A DNA stretch of 64,000 bases from Methanoculleus formosensis (GTDB taxonomy: Archaea > Halobacteriota > Methanomicrobia > Methanomicrobiales > Methanoculleaceae). This document shows positions 8,900 to 17,223 of the stretch, one piece after another; position 1 is the stretch's first letter; each line of letters begins with the position of its first letter. The stretch is taken from assembly GCF_025384765.1 (NCBI RefSeq), contig NZ_VHLL01000003.1:124001-188000 (forward strand), in the 5' to 3' direction. The translations under genes and the position numbers were made by a program. The notes under the pieces are model-generated. The model saw only the letters and a program-made list of their open reading frames with translations. It had not been told where the DNA came from and made no database searches.

Positions 8900-9183
8900 T
8901 GCTCCACCAGTGGTGTTAAGATGCCTTCGAGCGTGCCGAGGTCCTGGACGCCCACCAGCTTCCGGACGAGTTGCCCGTCCTTCTCGATGATAAGCGTCGG
9001 TACGAACTGGATGTCGTACTTGGCAGCATACTTCCGCGTCTGTTCCGAATCAACGCCGACGTCGATCTTCAGGATCTCGACCCGGTCGCCCATCTTTGCT
9101 TTGAGCTCGTCGATGATCGGTGTCTGCTGGTGGCACGGACCGCACCACTCGGCGAAAAAGTCCATTAAAACCGGTTTTCCCAT
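8896..9183 (-). CDS. Thioredoxin-like protein (WCGPC)
   Basis: This 95-residue protein has a single thioredoxin fold with the active site AEWCGPCHQQTP (residues 11-22), the cis-proline strand FVPTLIIEKDG and a short N-terminus, so it is cytosolic. It would reduce protein disulfides. The first ATG at 9183 gives the right length. A 12-bp perfect inverted repeat lies just upstream, between this gene and secD, and probably governs this gene and npdG, with which it overlaps by four bases. It could instead be a glutaredoxin-like archaeal thioredoxin that uses a non-NADPH reductase. Confidence 0.92.
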   Translation of the reverse strand: MGKPVLMDFFAEWCGPCHQQTPIIDELKAKMGDRVEILKIDVGVDSEQTRKYAAKYDIQFVPTLIIEKDGQLVRKLVGVQDLGTLEGILTPLVEQ

Positions 9184-9192
9184 AAGGCTGTA

Positions 9193-9221
9193 CCCCGTTC
9201 AAACATTGTGTTTGAACGGGG
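9193..9221 (-). promoter_or_regulatory. 12-bp inverted repeat upstream of the thioredoxin-npdG operon
   Basis: The arms CCCCGTTCAAAC (9193-9204) and GTTTGAACGGGG (9210-9221) are perfectly complementary around ATTGT. On the minus strand a TATA-like CTTTATTG (9223-9230) sits just before it, and the thioredoxin ATG follows about ten bases after it. The element therefore overlaps the expected transcription start. This position favours an operator. It could also serve as the secD terminator hairpin, but no T-run follows. Confidence 0.6.
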
Positions 9222-9245
9222 CAATAAAGGTTATTGGTAGGGGTG

Positions 9246-10703
9246 TTATTTCGAGAGAATCGCCATGATAATCTTCCCGTACGCGGGCCGCGTCACCAGG
9301 ATACCGATCAGGACGCCGAGTATGGTGATGATGGCAAAGCCCCGGAGCGTGGAGAGATCCATCAGCGCCAGCGGGAGCATGGCGATGACGACCGTCGCCG
9401 CAGAGATGGCGATGATCCTGAGCGCCCGCCCGTACCGCTTGAGGTAGAGGTTCTGCGACGGGACACGCCCCTCATGGAGAACTTCGTCCGTTATGATGAT
9501 GAGCTGGTCGATACCGGTACCCACCACCGCTATCAGGCCGGCGATCGTGGCGAGATCGAGTTGTATGATGAACCGGGAGATCCCGAGAAGGATGACGATC
9601 TCGGCGAAGTTGACGGCGAGCATGGGGAGAACGATCGAGGGCTCGCGGTAGCGGTAGTAGACCATGACCCCCACGGCAAGCAGCGCGATGATCCCGGCAA
9701 GGGCGACCGTCATCTTGAACTGCTCGCCGAGCGCCGCCGGGACGGAGCCGGAGCCGACGATATCCACCTTCACCGGCAGGGCGCCGGCCCGCAGGTGAAT
9801 CTGGAGCGTCATCGCATCTTCACGCCCGGAGTCGCCGGTCCCGGTGCTCGCGGAGAGCGAACTGACCGGGCCCGACCGGATCTGTCCCGCAAGTTCTCCG
9901 GAGAGGGGGGCGCTGTAGACGGTCTCGTTGTCGAGGATCATCACGAGATGATGAGCGTTCGGGTTGTCGACCGCTCCGGATTCGATGGCGGCGGCGCGGA
10001 AGGCCTCCGCACCCGCATCAGTGAGCGAGAACCCGACGCCCCACTGGCCGTAGGTGTCCCTCTGCGGCACGCCGACGCTGGTGATCTGGTCGCCGTAGAG
10101 GACGTGCTCGGTCTCGTTGCCCGTCGTCTGGACCCGTATCTCGAAGAGGCCCTGGGTGCCGACGATCTCCTGTGCCGTCGCCATATCCACGCCGGCGAGT
10201 TCTATCCGGACGTACTGGGGATACTCGCTTCCTGTCGGGGTGAGCAGGTTGATCCTCGCATCCTGCATCCCGAGGGCGTTCACCTTCTCGTTCAGGATCC
10301 GTTTCACCTCGTCTGCGGTGAACGGCGATACGCCCTCCTGGTAGGTGACGATCGAGGCGCCCGATGCCGCGAAGATCGGTTCGAGATCGGCACGCGAGAC
10401 ATTCTTTCGGATCTCGAGGTGATTCTCGTCGATCTGGATGACCTCTGTCTCGAGGCCTGTGCGCAGGTTCTCAATGAGGTCGCCGACTGACCCGTCAGTC
10501 GAGTAGGCCACGACCACGGACTGGAACTCCATCTGCAGCCATGAGCCCCCCTGGAGATCGAGACCAAACTGGAGGTTCCCCTCGAGCCCTTTCTCCGGGT
10601 TCGGGGGGGCGAGGTAGATGCTGACGAGGGAGCCGATCACGAGCAGGAGCAGCAGGGCGACCCGCCAGTCTTTGACGAGATTGGTTAAGGTTTCTTTATT
10701 CAT
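9246..10703 (-). CDS. secD: Protein-export membrane protein SecD
   Basis: The 485-residue protein has an N-terminal membrane helix (about residues 13-31), a large extracytoplasmic part with the SecD motif NLQFGLDLQGGSW, and five C-terminal helices, including TIAGLIAVVGTGIDQLIIITDEV. SecD works with SecF to draw pre-proteins through the Sec translocon using the proton motive force. SecF is encoded immediately upstream, and the two genes overlap by four bases (ATGA). The length and motifs are normal for archaeal SecD. Confidence 0.95.
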   Translation of the reverse strand: MNKETLTNLVKDWRVALLLLLVIGSLVSIYLAPPNPEKGLEGNLQFGLDLQGGSWLQMEFQSVVVAYSTDGSVGDLIENLRTGLETEVIQIDENHLEIRKNVSRADLEPIFAASGASIVTYQEGVSPFTADEVKRILNEKVNALGMQDARINLLTPTGSEYPQYVRIELAGVDMATAQEIVGTQGLFEIRVQTTGNETEHVLYGDQITSVGVPQRDTYGQWGVGFSLTDAGAEAFRAAAIESGAVDNPNAHHLVMILDNETVYSAPLSGELAGQIRSGPVSSLSASTGTGDSGREDAMTLQIHLRAGALPVKVDIVGSGSVPAALGEQFKMTVALAGIIALLAVGVMVYYRYREPSIVLPMLAVNFAEIVILLGISRFIIQLDLATIAGLIAVVGTGIDQLIIITDEVLHEGRVPSQNLYLKRYGRALRIIAISAATVVIAMLPLALMDLSTLRGFAIITILGVLIGILVTRPAYGKIIMAILSK

Positions 10704-11554
10704 TTCTTACCGCTCCTGAAGATGTGTGCTTTGAGAATCCCGGCGTTCAGCATCCAGGTGTTCATCATGTCGGCGAGGAGTCCGATGATGAGGACGCTTG
10801 CGATCGCGCTGATGATCTGGATCTGCCCCGCCGTAGCGACAACCCACATGGCGACGATGGCTCCGAGCGTCGTCGTCGTCATGATGATCCCGGTCCTGAA
10901 TGCGCCGGAGAGTTTCTCTTCGAACTTGCCCTTGCGCTTCAGGAGTCGCGTAGTCAGAAGGACGTTGCTATCCGCAGCGTAGCCGATCAGCATCAGCAGG
11001 GCCGCCGTCGTCCCGAGGGAGAGCGGAATGCCGAGGACCTGCATGGCCCCGGCGGTGATGGTGATATCGGAAGCGGCCGCGAGGACGATGGCGCCCGACG
11101 CAACGGGGTTTCGGTACGCGATAAAGATCACGATGGCCACCCCGATGAACGAGAAGATCAGGGCGAGGAAGGCCTGGCTCTGGAGCGTCTTCCCGAATGT
11201 CTCGCCGATCTGGTCCACCTTTGCACCGGGGTACTTCTCATTGACGAGCGCGGAGAAACTCCGGTACTGGTCGTCGTCCATGGGACCGAACTGGACGTAT
11301 TTCCCGTCGCCGACACCCTCACCCACCGATAGGAGCGGATACCCGGCGAACGTCGCCTCGATCGTCTCTCTGCTGTCGGATGTGAAGACCGTGACCGCCG
11401 TTCCTCCCGCAAAGTCGATGCCCGGTGTCAGGGGCAGGCCGGTGGCGAGCGTGGTGTAGCCCAGCACGGCCAGGGCAAGGAGGAGAAGGGCGAGAGGCAG
11501 CGCTACCATCTGCCGCGGAGAGTATTTGTTGATGTCATATCCGGAAAATTCCAT
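10700..11554 (-). CDS. secF: Protein-export membrane protein SecF
   Basis: This 284-residue membrane protein has an N-terminal helix (VALPLALLLLALAVLGYTTL), the conserved PGIDFAGGTAVTV after it, a short extracytoplasmic loop, and five further helices with IGYAADSNVLLTTRL. It is the partner of SecD in the translocon accessory complex. The ATG at 11554 (MEFSGYDINKYSPRQM) is the first in frame. A TTTAACC element near 11585 on the minus strand could be its TATA box. It is the first gene of a two-gene operon with secD. Confidence 0.95.
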   Translation of the reverse strand: MEFSGYDINKYSPRQMVALPLALLLLALAVLGYTTLATGLPLTPGIDFAGGTAVTVFTSDSRETIEATFAGYPLLSVGEGVGDGKYVQFGPMDDDQYRSFSALVNEKYPGAKVDQIGETFGKTLQSQAFLALIFSFIGVAIVIFIAYRNPVASGAIVLAAASDITITAGAMQVLGIPLSLGTTAALLMLIGYAADSNVLLTTRLLKRKGKFEEKLSGAFRTGIIMTTTTLGAIVAMWVVATAGQIQIISAIASVLIIGLLADMMNTWMLNAGILKAHIFRSGKK

Positions 11555-11992
11555 GCTGCAATAATGTTCGGGTGTGATAGGTTAAAGGGTTGCTCATGGA
11601 TATGCGGTGGAACCTGTTATTCGCCCGGATATTCCTGAAATAGCCGGTAAGAACGGAGTCCCGGCAGGAAACCGGAGAGGGGGCCATCTCGGGGCGTTCC
11701 CTCATGCGGTATCGCTCCAGCGTATGCGCGCCCGGCGGCGTTCACACTCCGGGGCAAGGAGGGTGCAGTTTATGCGCGCCGCGAAGAGGGATGTGGAAAA
11801 GGGCCGCCACAAAATTGCGAGTATTTTTCGTTAAAAACGGATCTAACCAACATTATCATGAATTACAGGAAAAAACGTCGTGATAAGCGACATGGAGCAA
11901 TTTCGTCAGACAATTGTCGTCCTCCTGGCAGAACACGTAATTAAACGGGTGAAAAGAAAAGATATATATAAAATCCCGAATTACTACCACAT
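11555..11992. other. Intergenic region with promoter of the DUF2551 gene
   Basis: No convincing gene is seen. The first half is GC-rich, and the second half from about 11810 turns AT-rich and leads into a strong TATA box for the next gene. A 28-codon basic frame at 11858-11944 (MNYRKKRRDKRHGA...) has a weak TATA-like TTAAAAAC 25 bases before it and could be a tiny gene, but nothing else supports it. Confidence 0.5.
11960..11974 (+). promoter_or_regulatory. TATA box and BRE of the DUF2551 gene
   Basis: The run GAAAAGAAAAGATATATATAA ends with a TATA box at 11965-11973, preceded by a purine-rich BRE. Its centre lies about 25 bases before the ATG at 11993, so transcription probably begins at or next to the start codon and the mRNA is leaderless. 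Confidence 0.8.
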
Positions 11993-12307
11993 ATGAGATC
12001 GCCCGGTGAGCTCAAAAAAGAGATAGAATCTCGACTCAAAGGTTATCTCTCACGTGACCGGGACGGTATCCGGCATGAGTTGCTCAACCTATTCGTCAAA
12101 GTGAAATCTCTCACCATACCCCAGATCCACGAGAAACTGCAGGAGCGGTTCTCGATCAGTTATCACTCCATTGCGTCGATGGTAGGCATCATTGCATCCC
12201 GTATCGGCATCCTGCACGTGAGACGCAACGCAGAGGGAACAAACTCCATCTACGAGTTGAAAGATCAGTACGTGGACGTGGTGGCGAACGTCCTCGTGGC
12301 GACGTAG
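11993..12307 (+). CDS. DUF2551 methanogen winged-helix protein
   Basis: This protein of 104 residues is recognisable as DUF2551, a family restricted to methanogens. It begins with basic helices (ELKKEIESRLKGYLSRDRDGI) and continues with a winged-helix-like region, LTIPQIHEKLQERFSISYHSIASMVGIIASRIGILHVRR. It is probably a DNA-binding regulator, but its targets are unknown. It has a strong TATA box and probably a leaderless transcript. It is followed, after a short gap, by another small conserved gene on the same strand. Confidence 0.85.
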   Translation: MRSPGELKKEIESRLKGYLSRDRDGIRHELLNLFVKVKSLTIPQIHEKLQERFSISYHSIASMVGIIASRIGILHVRRNAEGTNSIYELKDQYVDVVANVLVAT

Positions 12308-12360
12308 TTCCCGAAAACCATACCACTTTTTTAGCCACGCCGCCAATATGTGAGACTACC

Positions 12361-12630
12361 ATGCAGAGCGATGTTGGGGAGCCAGGGCAGTCACAGGGCA
12401 TATATGTCACGGAGGATGTCCGATCGTATATCCTCCAGAGAAAACGCGACTTCCGGGTGAGCACATCCTGTAGCGGACCCATCCTCCTGCCGGTAGCGGT
12501 CAAACCACCGAAGGCGACCGACCTGCAGATTCAGATCGGCGATTATACCGTCTATATCTCGAAGTATCAGGCCCGCTACATCGATTCCATCCACAGGGGA
12601 ATGATCCCCATATTCTACGAAGACTTCTGA
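12361..12630 (+). CDS. Conserved small archaeal protein of unknown function
   Basis: I do not recognise a named family for this 89-residue protein. It has a flexible N-terminus, a helical IYVTEDVRSYILQRKRDF, and then a compact core STSCSGPILLPVAVKPPKAT, followed by beta strands LQIQIGDYTVYISKYQARYI. There is a single cysteine and no membrane segment. Codon use is like the neighbours. The archease gene starts two bases after the stop, so it probably belongs to the archease-rtcB operon and may contribute to RNA processing. That is only a contextual inference. Confidence 0.75.
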   Translation: MQSDVGEPGQSQGIYVTEDVRSYILQRKRDFRVSTSCSGPILLPVAVKPPKATDLQIQIGDYTVYISKYQARYIDSIHRGMIPIFYEDF

Positions 12631-12632
12631 TC

Positions 12633-13040
12633 ATGAGTTTTGAAGAACTGGAGCACACCGCCGACGTCCTTATGCGGGTGCGGGGCGCGGACCTGACCGA
12701 ACTCTTTGCCGAGGCGGGGCGCGCGATGTTCCATGTGATGTACGGCCCCTGCGAGGATCGGGGTATCGAGCGGAGGATCGAGATCGAGGCGGAGAACCTT
12801 GAATCGCTTCTCATCGACTACCTCTCGGAACTGCTCTTCGTCACCGAGGTCGAGAACACCGTCTTCTGCACCTTCGACGTCGATCTCCGGGGCACCCGGC
12901 TCTCCGCCCACCTCAGGGGCGAGCTGTTCGACCCCGCGCGGCACTCGGCGGGAGCGCTCATCAAGGGCATATCCTACTTCGGGCTCGAAATCGTTAAAGA
13001 AGAAGAGGGTTACGTGGTGGAGATCATCTTCGATATCTGA
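12633..13040 (+). CDS. Archease (RtcB activator)
   Basis: The 135-residue sequence starts MSFEELEHTADVLMRVRGADL, with the conserved HTAD signature, and contains IEIEAENLESLLIDYLSELLF and the terminal IKGISYFGLEIVKEEEGYVVEIIFDI. The acidic metal site is formed by the HTAD aspartate and the C-terminal aspartate. Archease promotes guanylylation and multiple turnover of the RNA ligase RtcB. The rtcB gene abuts it directly, a typical archaeal arrangement. Confidence 0.95.
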   Translation: MSFEELEHTADVLMRVRGADLTELFAEAGRAMFHVMYGPCEDRGIERRIEIEAENLESLLIDYLSELLFVTEVENTVFCTFDVDLRGTRLSAHLRGELFDPARHSAGALIKGISYFGLEIVKEEEGYVVEIIFDI

Positions 13041-14486
13041 GTGATTGCCATGCTTACCGGAATCAATAAGATCGGGGATCTCGAATGGGAGGTTCCTATC
13101 GGATACGTCCCCGAGATGCGGGTACCCGGGCGATTCTTCCTATCCCGGGAGTTGGCGGAGACGCTCGAAGAGGGAGCCGTCCGCCAGCTCGCGAATGTCG
13201 CAACGCTTCCCGGGATCGTGAAGCACTCGCTTGCCATGCCCGACATCCACTGGGGATACGGGTTTCCCATCGGCGGCGTCGCCGCGTTCGATATGACCGA
13301 AGGGGTCATCTCCCCCGGCGGGGTCGGGTTCGACATCAACTGCGGCGTCCGGCTGATCACGACGCCGCTCACCGAGGCCGATCTCGCCGGCAAGAAACGT
13401 GAGGTGATCGAGCGGCTCTTTGCCGCCGTGCCGACCGGCGTCGGAGGAAAGAGCAACCTGCGGGTCTCGAACAAGGATCTCACCGCGGTCATGGTCGACG
13501 GCGCCCGGTGGGCGGTCGAGCGCGGGCTCGGCATCGAGGCCGACCTCGTCCGGTGCGAGGGCGAGGGAGCGATGCCGGGTGCCGACCCCGGCGCGGTCAG
13601 CGCCAAAGCGCGCCAGCGGGGTTTGCCGCAGCTCGGGACGCTCGGCGCCGGCAACCACTTTCTGGAGATCCAGGTGGCGAGGGAGATCGTCGACCCCGAA
13701 GCGGCAAAGACCTTCGGGATCGCCGAAGGACAGGTCTGCTTCATGGTGCACTGCGGCTCGCGCGGCCTCGGCCACCAGGTCGCGACCGACCACCTGCGGA
13801 CGCTTGAAAGCGCGGCCGCGAAGTACGGGGTGCGCCTCCCCGACCGGCAGCTCGCCTGCGCCCCCGTCGACTCCCCGGAAGGCCGCGCCTACTACGGGGG
13901 CATGGTCTCGGCTGCAAACTACGCCTGGGCAAACCGGCAGGTCATCATGCACGAAGCGAGGAAGGTCTTCGCAGAGGTCTTCGGGATCGAGTACGACGAG
14001 ATGCGGCTCATCTACGACGTCGCGCACAACGTCGCGAAGTTCGAGCGCCACGACGTCGACGGTGTCTTGACGGAGGTCTGCGTCCACCGTAAAGGCGCGA
14101 CGCGGGCGTTCGGCCCGGGCGTCCCCGGCATCCCCCGCGAGTATGCCGCGGTCGGGCAACCGGTGATCATCCCGGGGAGCATGGGGACGTCATCCTACCT
14201 CCTCCACGGCACGAAGGCCGCGATGGAGAAGACGTGGGGGAGCACCTGCCACGGCGCGGGGAGGGTGCTCAGCCGGTCGAAAGCGAAGAAGGAGGTCAAG
14301 GGCCGGGAACTCCGGGAGCAGCTCGCAGGAGCAGGCATCCTGGTGCGCGCCCACAGTGACTCCGTCCTCGCCGAGGAGGCCCCTGATGTCTACAAGCCAA
14401 GCGGGGAGGTTGTCCGCGTCGTGCACGAGGCAGGCCTCTCGAAGATCGTTGCAAGGCTCGACCCGCTCGGGGTGATCAAGGGGTGA
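13041..14486 (+). CDS. rtcB: RNA-splicing ligase RtcB
   Basis: This protein joins 2',3'-cyclic phosphate and 5'-OH RNA ends, and in archaea it completes tRNA splicing. Visible motifs are GVGFDINCGVRL (manganese-binding Cys), GTLGAGNHFLEIQ, HCGSRGLGHQV, and CHGAGRVLSRSKA with the guanylylated His near residue 404. No intein is present, unlike some archaeal RtcB genes. The frame opens with GTG at 13041 directly after the archease stop. ATG at 13050 (MLTGINKIGDLEWEVP) is an equally likely start. Its client is present in this window: the intron-containing tRNA-Met at 22590. Confidence 0.96.
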   Translation: MIAMLTGINKIGDLEWEVPIGYVPEMRVPGRFFLSRELAETLEEGAVRQLANVATLPGIVKHSLAMPDIHWGYGFPIGGVAAFDMTEGVISPGGVGFDINCGVRLITTPLTEADLAGKKREVIERLFAAVPTGVGGKSNLRVSNKDLTAVMVDGARWAVERGLGIEADLVRCEGEGAMPGADPGAVSAKARQRGLPQLGTLGAGNHFLEIQVAREIVDPEAAKTFGIAEGQVCFMVHCGSRGLGHQVATDHLRTLESAAAKYGVRLPDRQLACAPVDSPEGRAYYGGMVSAANYAWANRQVIMHEARKVFAEVFGIEYDEMRLIYDVAHNVAKFERHDVDGVLTEVCVHRKGATRAFGPGVPGIPREYAAVGQPVIIPGSMGTSSYLLHGTKAAMEKTWGSTCHGAGRVLSRSKAKKEVKGRELREQLAGAGILVRAHSDSVLAEEAPDVYKPSGEVVRVVHEAGLSKIVARLDPLGVIKG

Positions 14487-15061
14487 CCGGCAGGACAGGG
14501 CTGCTCTGGGACAACCCCCTGATCTTCTCACGCCTCATCGAGGACTGCGGCGGCGCTTGCGAGTCGGTCAACCCGAACATGCTCGCATCTCCCTTCTGGC
14601 GCGGGAGGTTTGGTGCGCTCATCATACCGACGGGGTTTGCGAACCCGGCCTATTCGAACCTTCTCCCTGCTCTCCGGGCTGCAGAAGGGCGTATCCGGCG
14701 GTTTATCGAGAATGGCGGGCGGCTGCTGGTCTTCGGCGCGGGGTGCTGCCGTGAGGACGCCTACGACTGGCTCCCGTTCCCGGTGACCTATGCGTTCGGC
14801 TACGGGCCGCGTGCTGTCCGGTTCACCCGGGAGGGCCCCTTCAACTCCCTCTTTTCGGGGTATGACCTCGACGCCGTCGAGTGCGACGGCTCGTTCCCGT
14901 CGCACGGCGGCGAGACGCTTGCCGCCACCCCCGATGGCGAGGCGCTTCTTATCCAGAAGTCGCTCGGCGACGGAATGGTCCTGGTCACCAGCATCCATGA
15001 GTACCCGTCACGCGAATTCTTGAAGGAGTTCTCCTGCGGAGATAGGGAAACATTATTTTAG
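14483..15061 (+). CDS. GATase1-like/BPL_N-type Rossmann-fold protein, function unknown
   Basis: The GTG start overlaps the rtcB stop (GTGA), so the gene is coupled to rtcB. The 192-residue product looks like a class I glutamine amidotransferase-like or biotin-ligase N-terminal-type alpha/beta domain: GALIIPTGFANP, RRFIENGGRLLVFGAGC, and later MVLVTSIHEYPS. The cysteine in FGAGCC sits where such proteins have a nucleophile elbow, but I see no clear catalytic His-Glu pair. The family is conserved in methanogens and no function is assigned. Confidence 0.7.
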   Translation: MTGRTGLLWDNPLIFSRLIEDCGGACESVNPNMLASPFWRGRFGALIIPTGFANPAYSNLLPALRAAEGRIRRFIENGGRLLVFGAGCCREDAYDWLPFPVTYAFGYGPRAVRFTREGPFNSLFSGYDLDAVECDGSFPSHGGETLAATPDGEALLIQKSLGDGMVLVTSIHEYPSREFLKEFSCGDRETLF

Positions 15062-15071
15062 ATAAAACCTG

Positions 15072-15515
15072 ATGAACAGTATGGATACGGCCATGAATCA
15101 ATACGTCGTCTCTGCGTCTTCGAGCGCGCGCGATCTCATCCCGATCGTGGTATGTATTCACGATCTGCTTGGTCGGCTGCCCGTTACGGCACGGTCCCGC
15201 GAACACCCCGGGGTCAGGGTCGAGGACGGGGAGGTGATCGACGAGGCCTATACCGGTCCGATCCTCGAGGAGGTCCTGGCGGAGAACGCCACATTGAGGG
15301 TCAGGCCCCCGAGCGGCCCATACAAAGGCATCCCGGTGGTGGTGGCGCCGGTGAGGGACGAAGAGGGCAACGCAATCTGCGCAATCGGCATCGTCGATCA
15401 GACCGGCATCTTTGATCTGGCGGGTTTTATGGAGCAGAGCACGGTGATCCGGAGGCAGGTCTGCGGCGAGGACCCGTGTCCGCTCCCGACCGAGTCGCCT
15501 GCAGCGAAAAGGTAA
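15072..15515 (+). CDS. DUF2111 methanogen protein
   Basis: This protein of 147 residues resembles the methanogen-specific DUF2111 family. It shows SSSARDLIPIVVCIHDLLGRLPVTARS, GPILEEVLAENATLRVRPPSGPYKGIPVVVAPVRD and CAIGIVDQTGIFDL, a PAS/GAF-like pattern that suggests a small ligand-sensing domain. It has no DNA-binding or membrane part. Its TAA stop overlaps the ATG of birA (TAATG), so it is translated together with the biotin ligase. This raises the possibility of a sensor role in the same circuit, which is inference only. Confidence 0.85.
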   Translation: MNSMDTAMNQYVVSASSSARDLIPIVVCIHDLLGRLPVTARSREHPGVRVEDGEVIDEAYTGPILEEVLAENATLRVRPPSGPYKGIPVVVAPVRDEEGNAICAIGIVDQTGIFDLAGFMEQSTVIRRQVCGEDPCPLPTESPAAKR

Positions 15516-16501
15516 TGGACATGAAGGATACGGCAATCAACGTATTGAAGATTCTCGAAGAATCGCCCGGCCCGGTATCGGGGGAACGGATTGCAGAGCA
15601 GCTGGGGATCACCCGATCGGCTGTCTGGAAGCAGATACGCGAACTCCGCAGGCTTGGGTATGGGATATCGTCGTCCCGGGCGGAAGGCTACCGCCTCGAG
15701 GAGAAGACCAACCGGCTCCTTCCCTACGAGATCAACAAGAAACTGCGTACCCGGGTCATCGGACGGCAGATCCGTCACTTCGACAACACCGCCTCCACGG
15801 GCTGGATCGCGAAGAAACTTGCCGCCGAGACTGACCCCGAAAAACTCCACGGCATGGTGATCATCGCCGAGGAGCAGACCGGCGGGGTAGGAAGGCTCGG
15901 ACGCGCCTGGGTCTCGCCTGCCGGCGGCATCTGGCTCACCATTCTCCTGAAACCAAAGATCCCGCTCGATCACCTCTTCATGATCACCATGGCCGGATCG
16001 GTCGCGATTGCCCGTGCCATCCGCAAGGAGTACGGCATCGCCGCGCTCATCAAGTGGCCCAACGACATCTTCATCGGGGATAAGAAGGTCGGCGGCCTGC
16101 TCCTGGAACTTGCTGCCGAGGCGGATACCGTGCACTACGCCCTGCTCGGGATCGGGATCGACGCGAACATATCGCTCACCGAACTCTCGTCTCCCCTGAA
16201 GGATATCCTGACCTCGCTCAAGGCGGAGGTCGGCCACGAGGTCGACCGCGTGGCGCTGCTTGCCCGGGTTCTCCGGGAGTTCGAACTGCGCTACCAGCAG
16301 CTCGAGGACGGCGAATACGACTCCATCATCCGCGAGTGGAAGAGCCTCTCCATGACGATCGACCAACGGGTGGTCATCAAGACGATCAACAAGACCTTCG
16401 CGGGAGAGGCGATCGATATCGACGCCCGCGGCGCCCTGATCATCCGGAAGGACAACGGAAAGGTTGAGCGGGTCATCGCCGGGGACTGTTTCCAGTTCTA
16501 A
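15515..16501 (+). CDS. birA: Bifunctional biotin-protein ligase / biotin operon repressor BirA
   Basis: Residues 1-65 form a winged helix (ISGERIAEQLGITRSAVWKQ-type segment followed by RRLGYGI). Residues 75-265 form the ligase with EEQTGGVGRLGRAWVSP, IKWPNDIFIGDKKVGGLLLE and GIGIDANI, and a C-terminal SH3-like domain ends the protein. It activates biotin with ATP, transfers it to a lysine of the acceptor domain, and as the biotinoyl-AMP complex should repress transcription. The usual GRGRRGR loop is altered to GGVGRLGR (the first Arg becomes Val). ATG at 15515 overlaps the DUF2111 stop, and ATG at 15521 is an alternative with a better-spaced AAAGG. The acceptor (PycB) and a likely operator (16693-16724) are both close by. 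Confidence 0.95.
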   Translation: MDMKDTAINVLKILEESPGPVSGERIAEQLGITRSAVWKQIRELRRLGYGISSSRAEGYRLEEKTNRLLPYEINKKLRTRVIGRQIRHFDNTASTGWIAKKLAAETDPEKLHGMVIIAEEQTGGVGRLGRAWVSPAGGIWLTILLKPKIPLDHLFMITMAGSVAIARAIRKEYGIAALIKWPNDIFIGDKKVGGLLLELAAEADTVHYALLGIGIDANISLTELSSPLKDILTSLKAEVGHEVDRVALLARVLREFELRYQQLEDGEYDSIIREWKSLSMTIDQRVVIKTINKTFAGEAIDIDARGALIIRKDNGKVERVIAGDCFQF

Positions 16502-16692
16502 CCACTCATACACTTTTTAGGGTACCGGGCTCCGGGGAAGACCTTCCCCCGGTAACGGAACACCCTGAGAATTTCTTTCGAGCATGTCTCCAGGATCATC
16601 CGTCCACCTTACTGCCCTCTCCCGGCATTCTCCGGAGATTATGTGATGGGAACCGCCGGGGTTACCCGGCGTTCGTGCATCAACAGACATTT

Positions 16693-16724
16693 ATGTCAAC
16701 CACTCAAAATAAACAGGTTGACAT
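16693..16724 (+). promoter_or_regulatory. BirA-type operator in front of bioY
   Basis: A perfect inverted repeat, ATGTCAACC (16693-16701) and GGTTGACAT (16716-16724), is separated by 14 bases. The arms match the bacterial BirA arm TTGTAAACC at seven of nine positions. The repeat overlaps the TATA-like ATTTATG (16689-16695) and the likely bioY start codon at 16723. Its position after a birA gene that encodes a DNA-binding domain supports biotin-responsive repression of the uptake operon. Confidence 0.75.
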
Positions 16725-17223
16725 GATCCACAGGGCCCGGATTCTCGCCTACAGCGGTACCTTCATCGCGCTGATCGCCGCCGGGAGCTGGATATCCATA
16801 CCGCTCCCCCCGGTTCCGCTCACGCTCCAGACCCTTTTCGTCCTGTTATCCGGGATCGTCATGAAGCGATACGCGGTGATCCCCGTCGCCCTTTACGTCC
16901 TCCTCGGGGCGGCGGGCCTCCCGGTCTACCACAACGGCACGGCGGGCCTCGGGGTGCTTCTCGGTCCCACGGGCGGGTTCCTGATCGGTTTCATCCCCGC
17001 CGCACTCGTCGCCGGGCTCGCCTACGAACACGAATCGCCGACCGCGCGGGTCGGGGGACTGATCGCGGCAACCGTTCTCACCTATGCCTTCGGCGTCGCA
17101 TGGCTCGCCTGCTCGGCATCGCTCTCGCTCTACCAGGCCATCCTGGTCGGCGTCGCCCCGTTCGCCGTCGGCGAGGTCGTGAAGGTCGCGGCCGCCTATA
17201 CCATAGGAAAACGTGTGACATGA
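16723..17223 (+). CDS. bioY: Biotin ECF transporter S component BioY
   Basis: This hydrophobic protein has about six membrane helices and the BioY signatures IPLPPVPLTLQTLFVLLSG and GLGVLLGPTGGFLIGF. It binds biotin in the membrane and works with the EcfA/EcfT module encoded directly downstream. ATG at 16723 is preferred (166 residues, MIHRARILAYSGTFIAL) because it lies about 30 bases after a TATA-like element. An upstream ATG at 16693 lies inside the left arm of the operator and would add ten residues. Its stop overlaps the next ATG (ATGA). Confidence 0.93.
   Translation: MIHRARILAYSGTFIALIAAGSWISIPLPPVPLTLQTLFVLLSGIVMKRYAVIPVALYVLLGAAGLPVYHNGTAGLGVLLGPTGGFLIGFIPAALVAGLAYEHESPTARVGGLIAATVLTYAFGVAWLACSASLSLYQAILVGVAPFAVGEVVKVAAAYTIGKRVT

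Noticed and set aside
9234-10490. A 418-codon plus-strand open frame opposite secD
   Set aside because: It is a shadow of secD with low-complexity charged sequence and no ribosome site.
11858-11944. A 28-codon basic frame with a weak TATA-like element before it
   Set aside because: It is too short and has no homology or ribosome site. It is mentioned only as a possibility in the intergenic entry.
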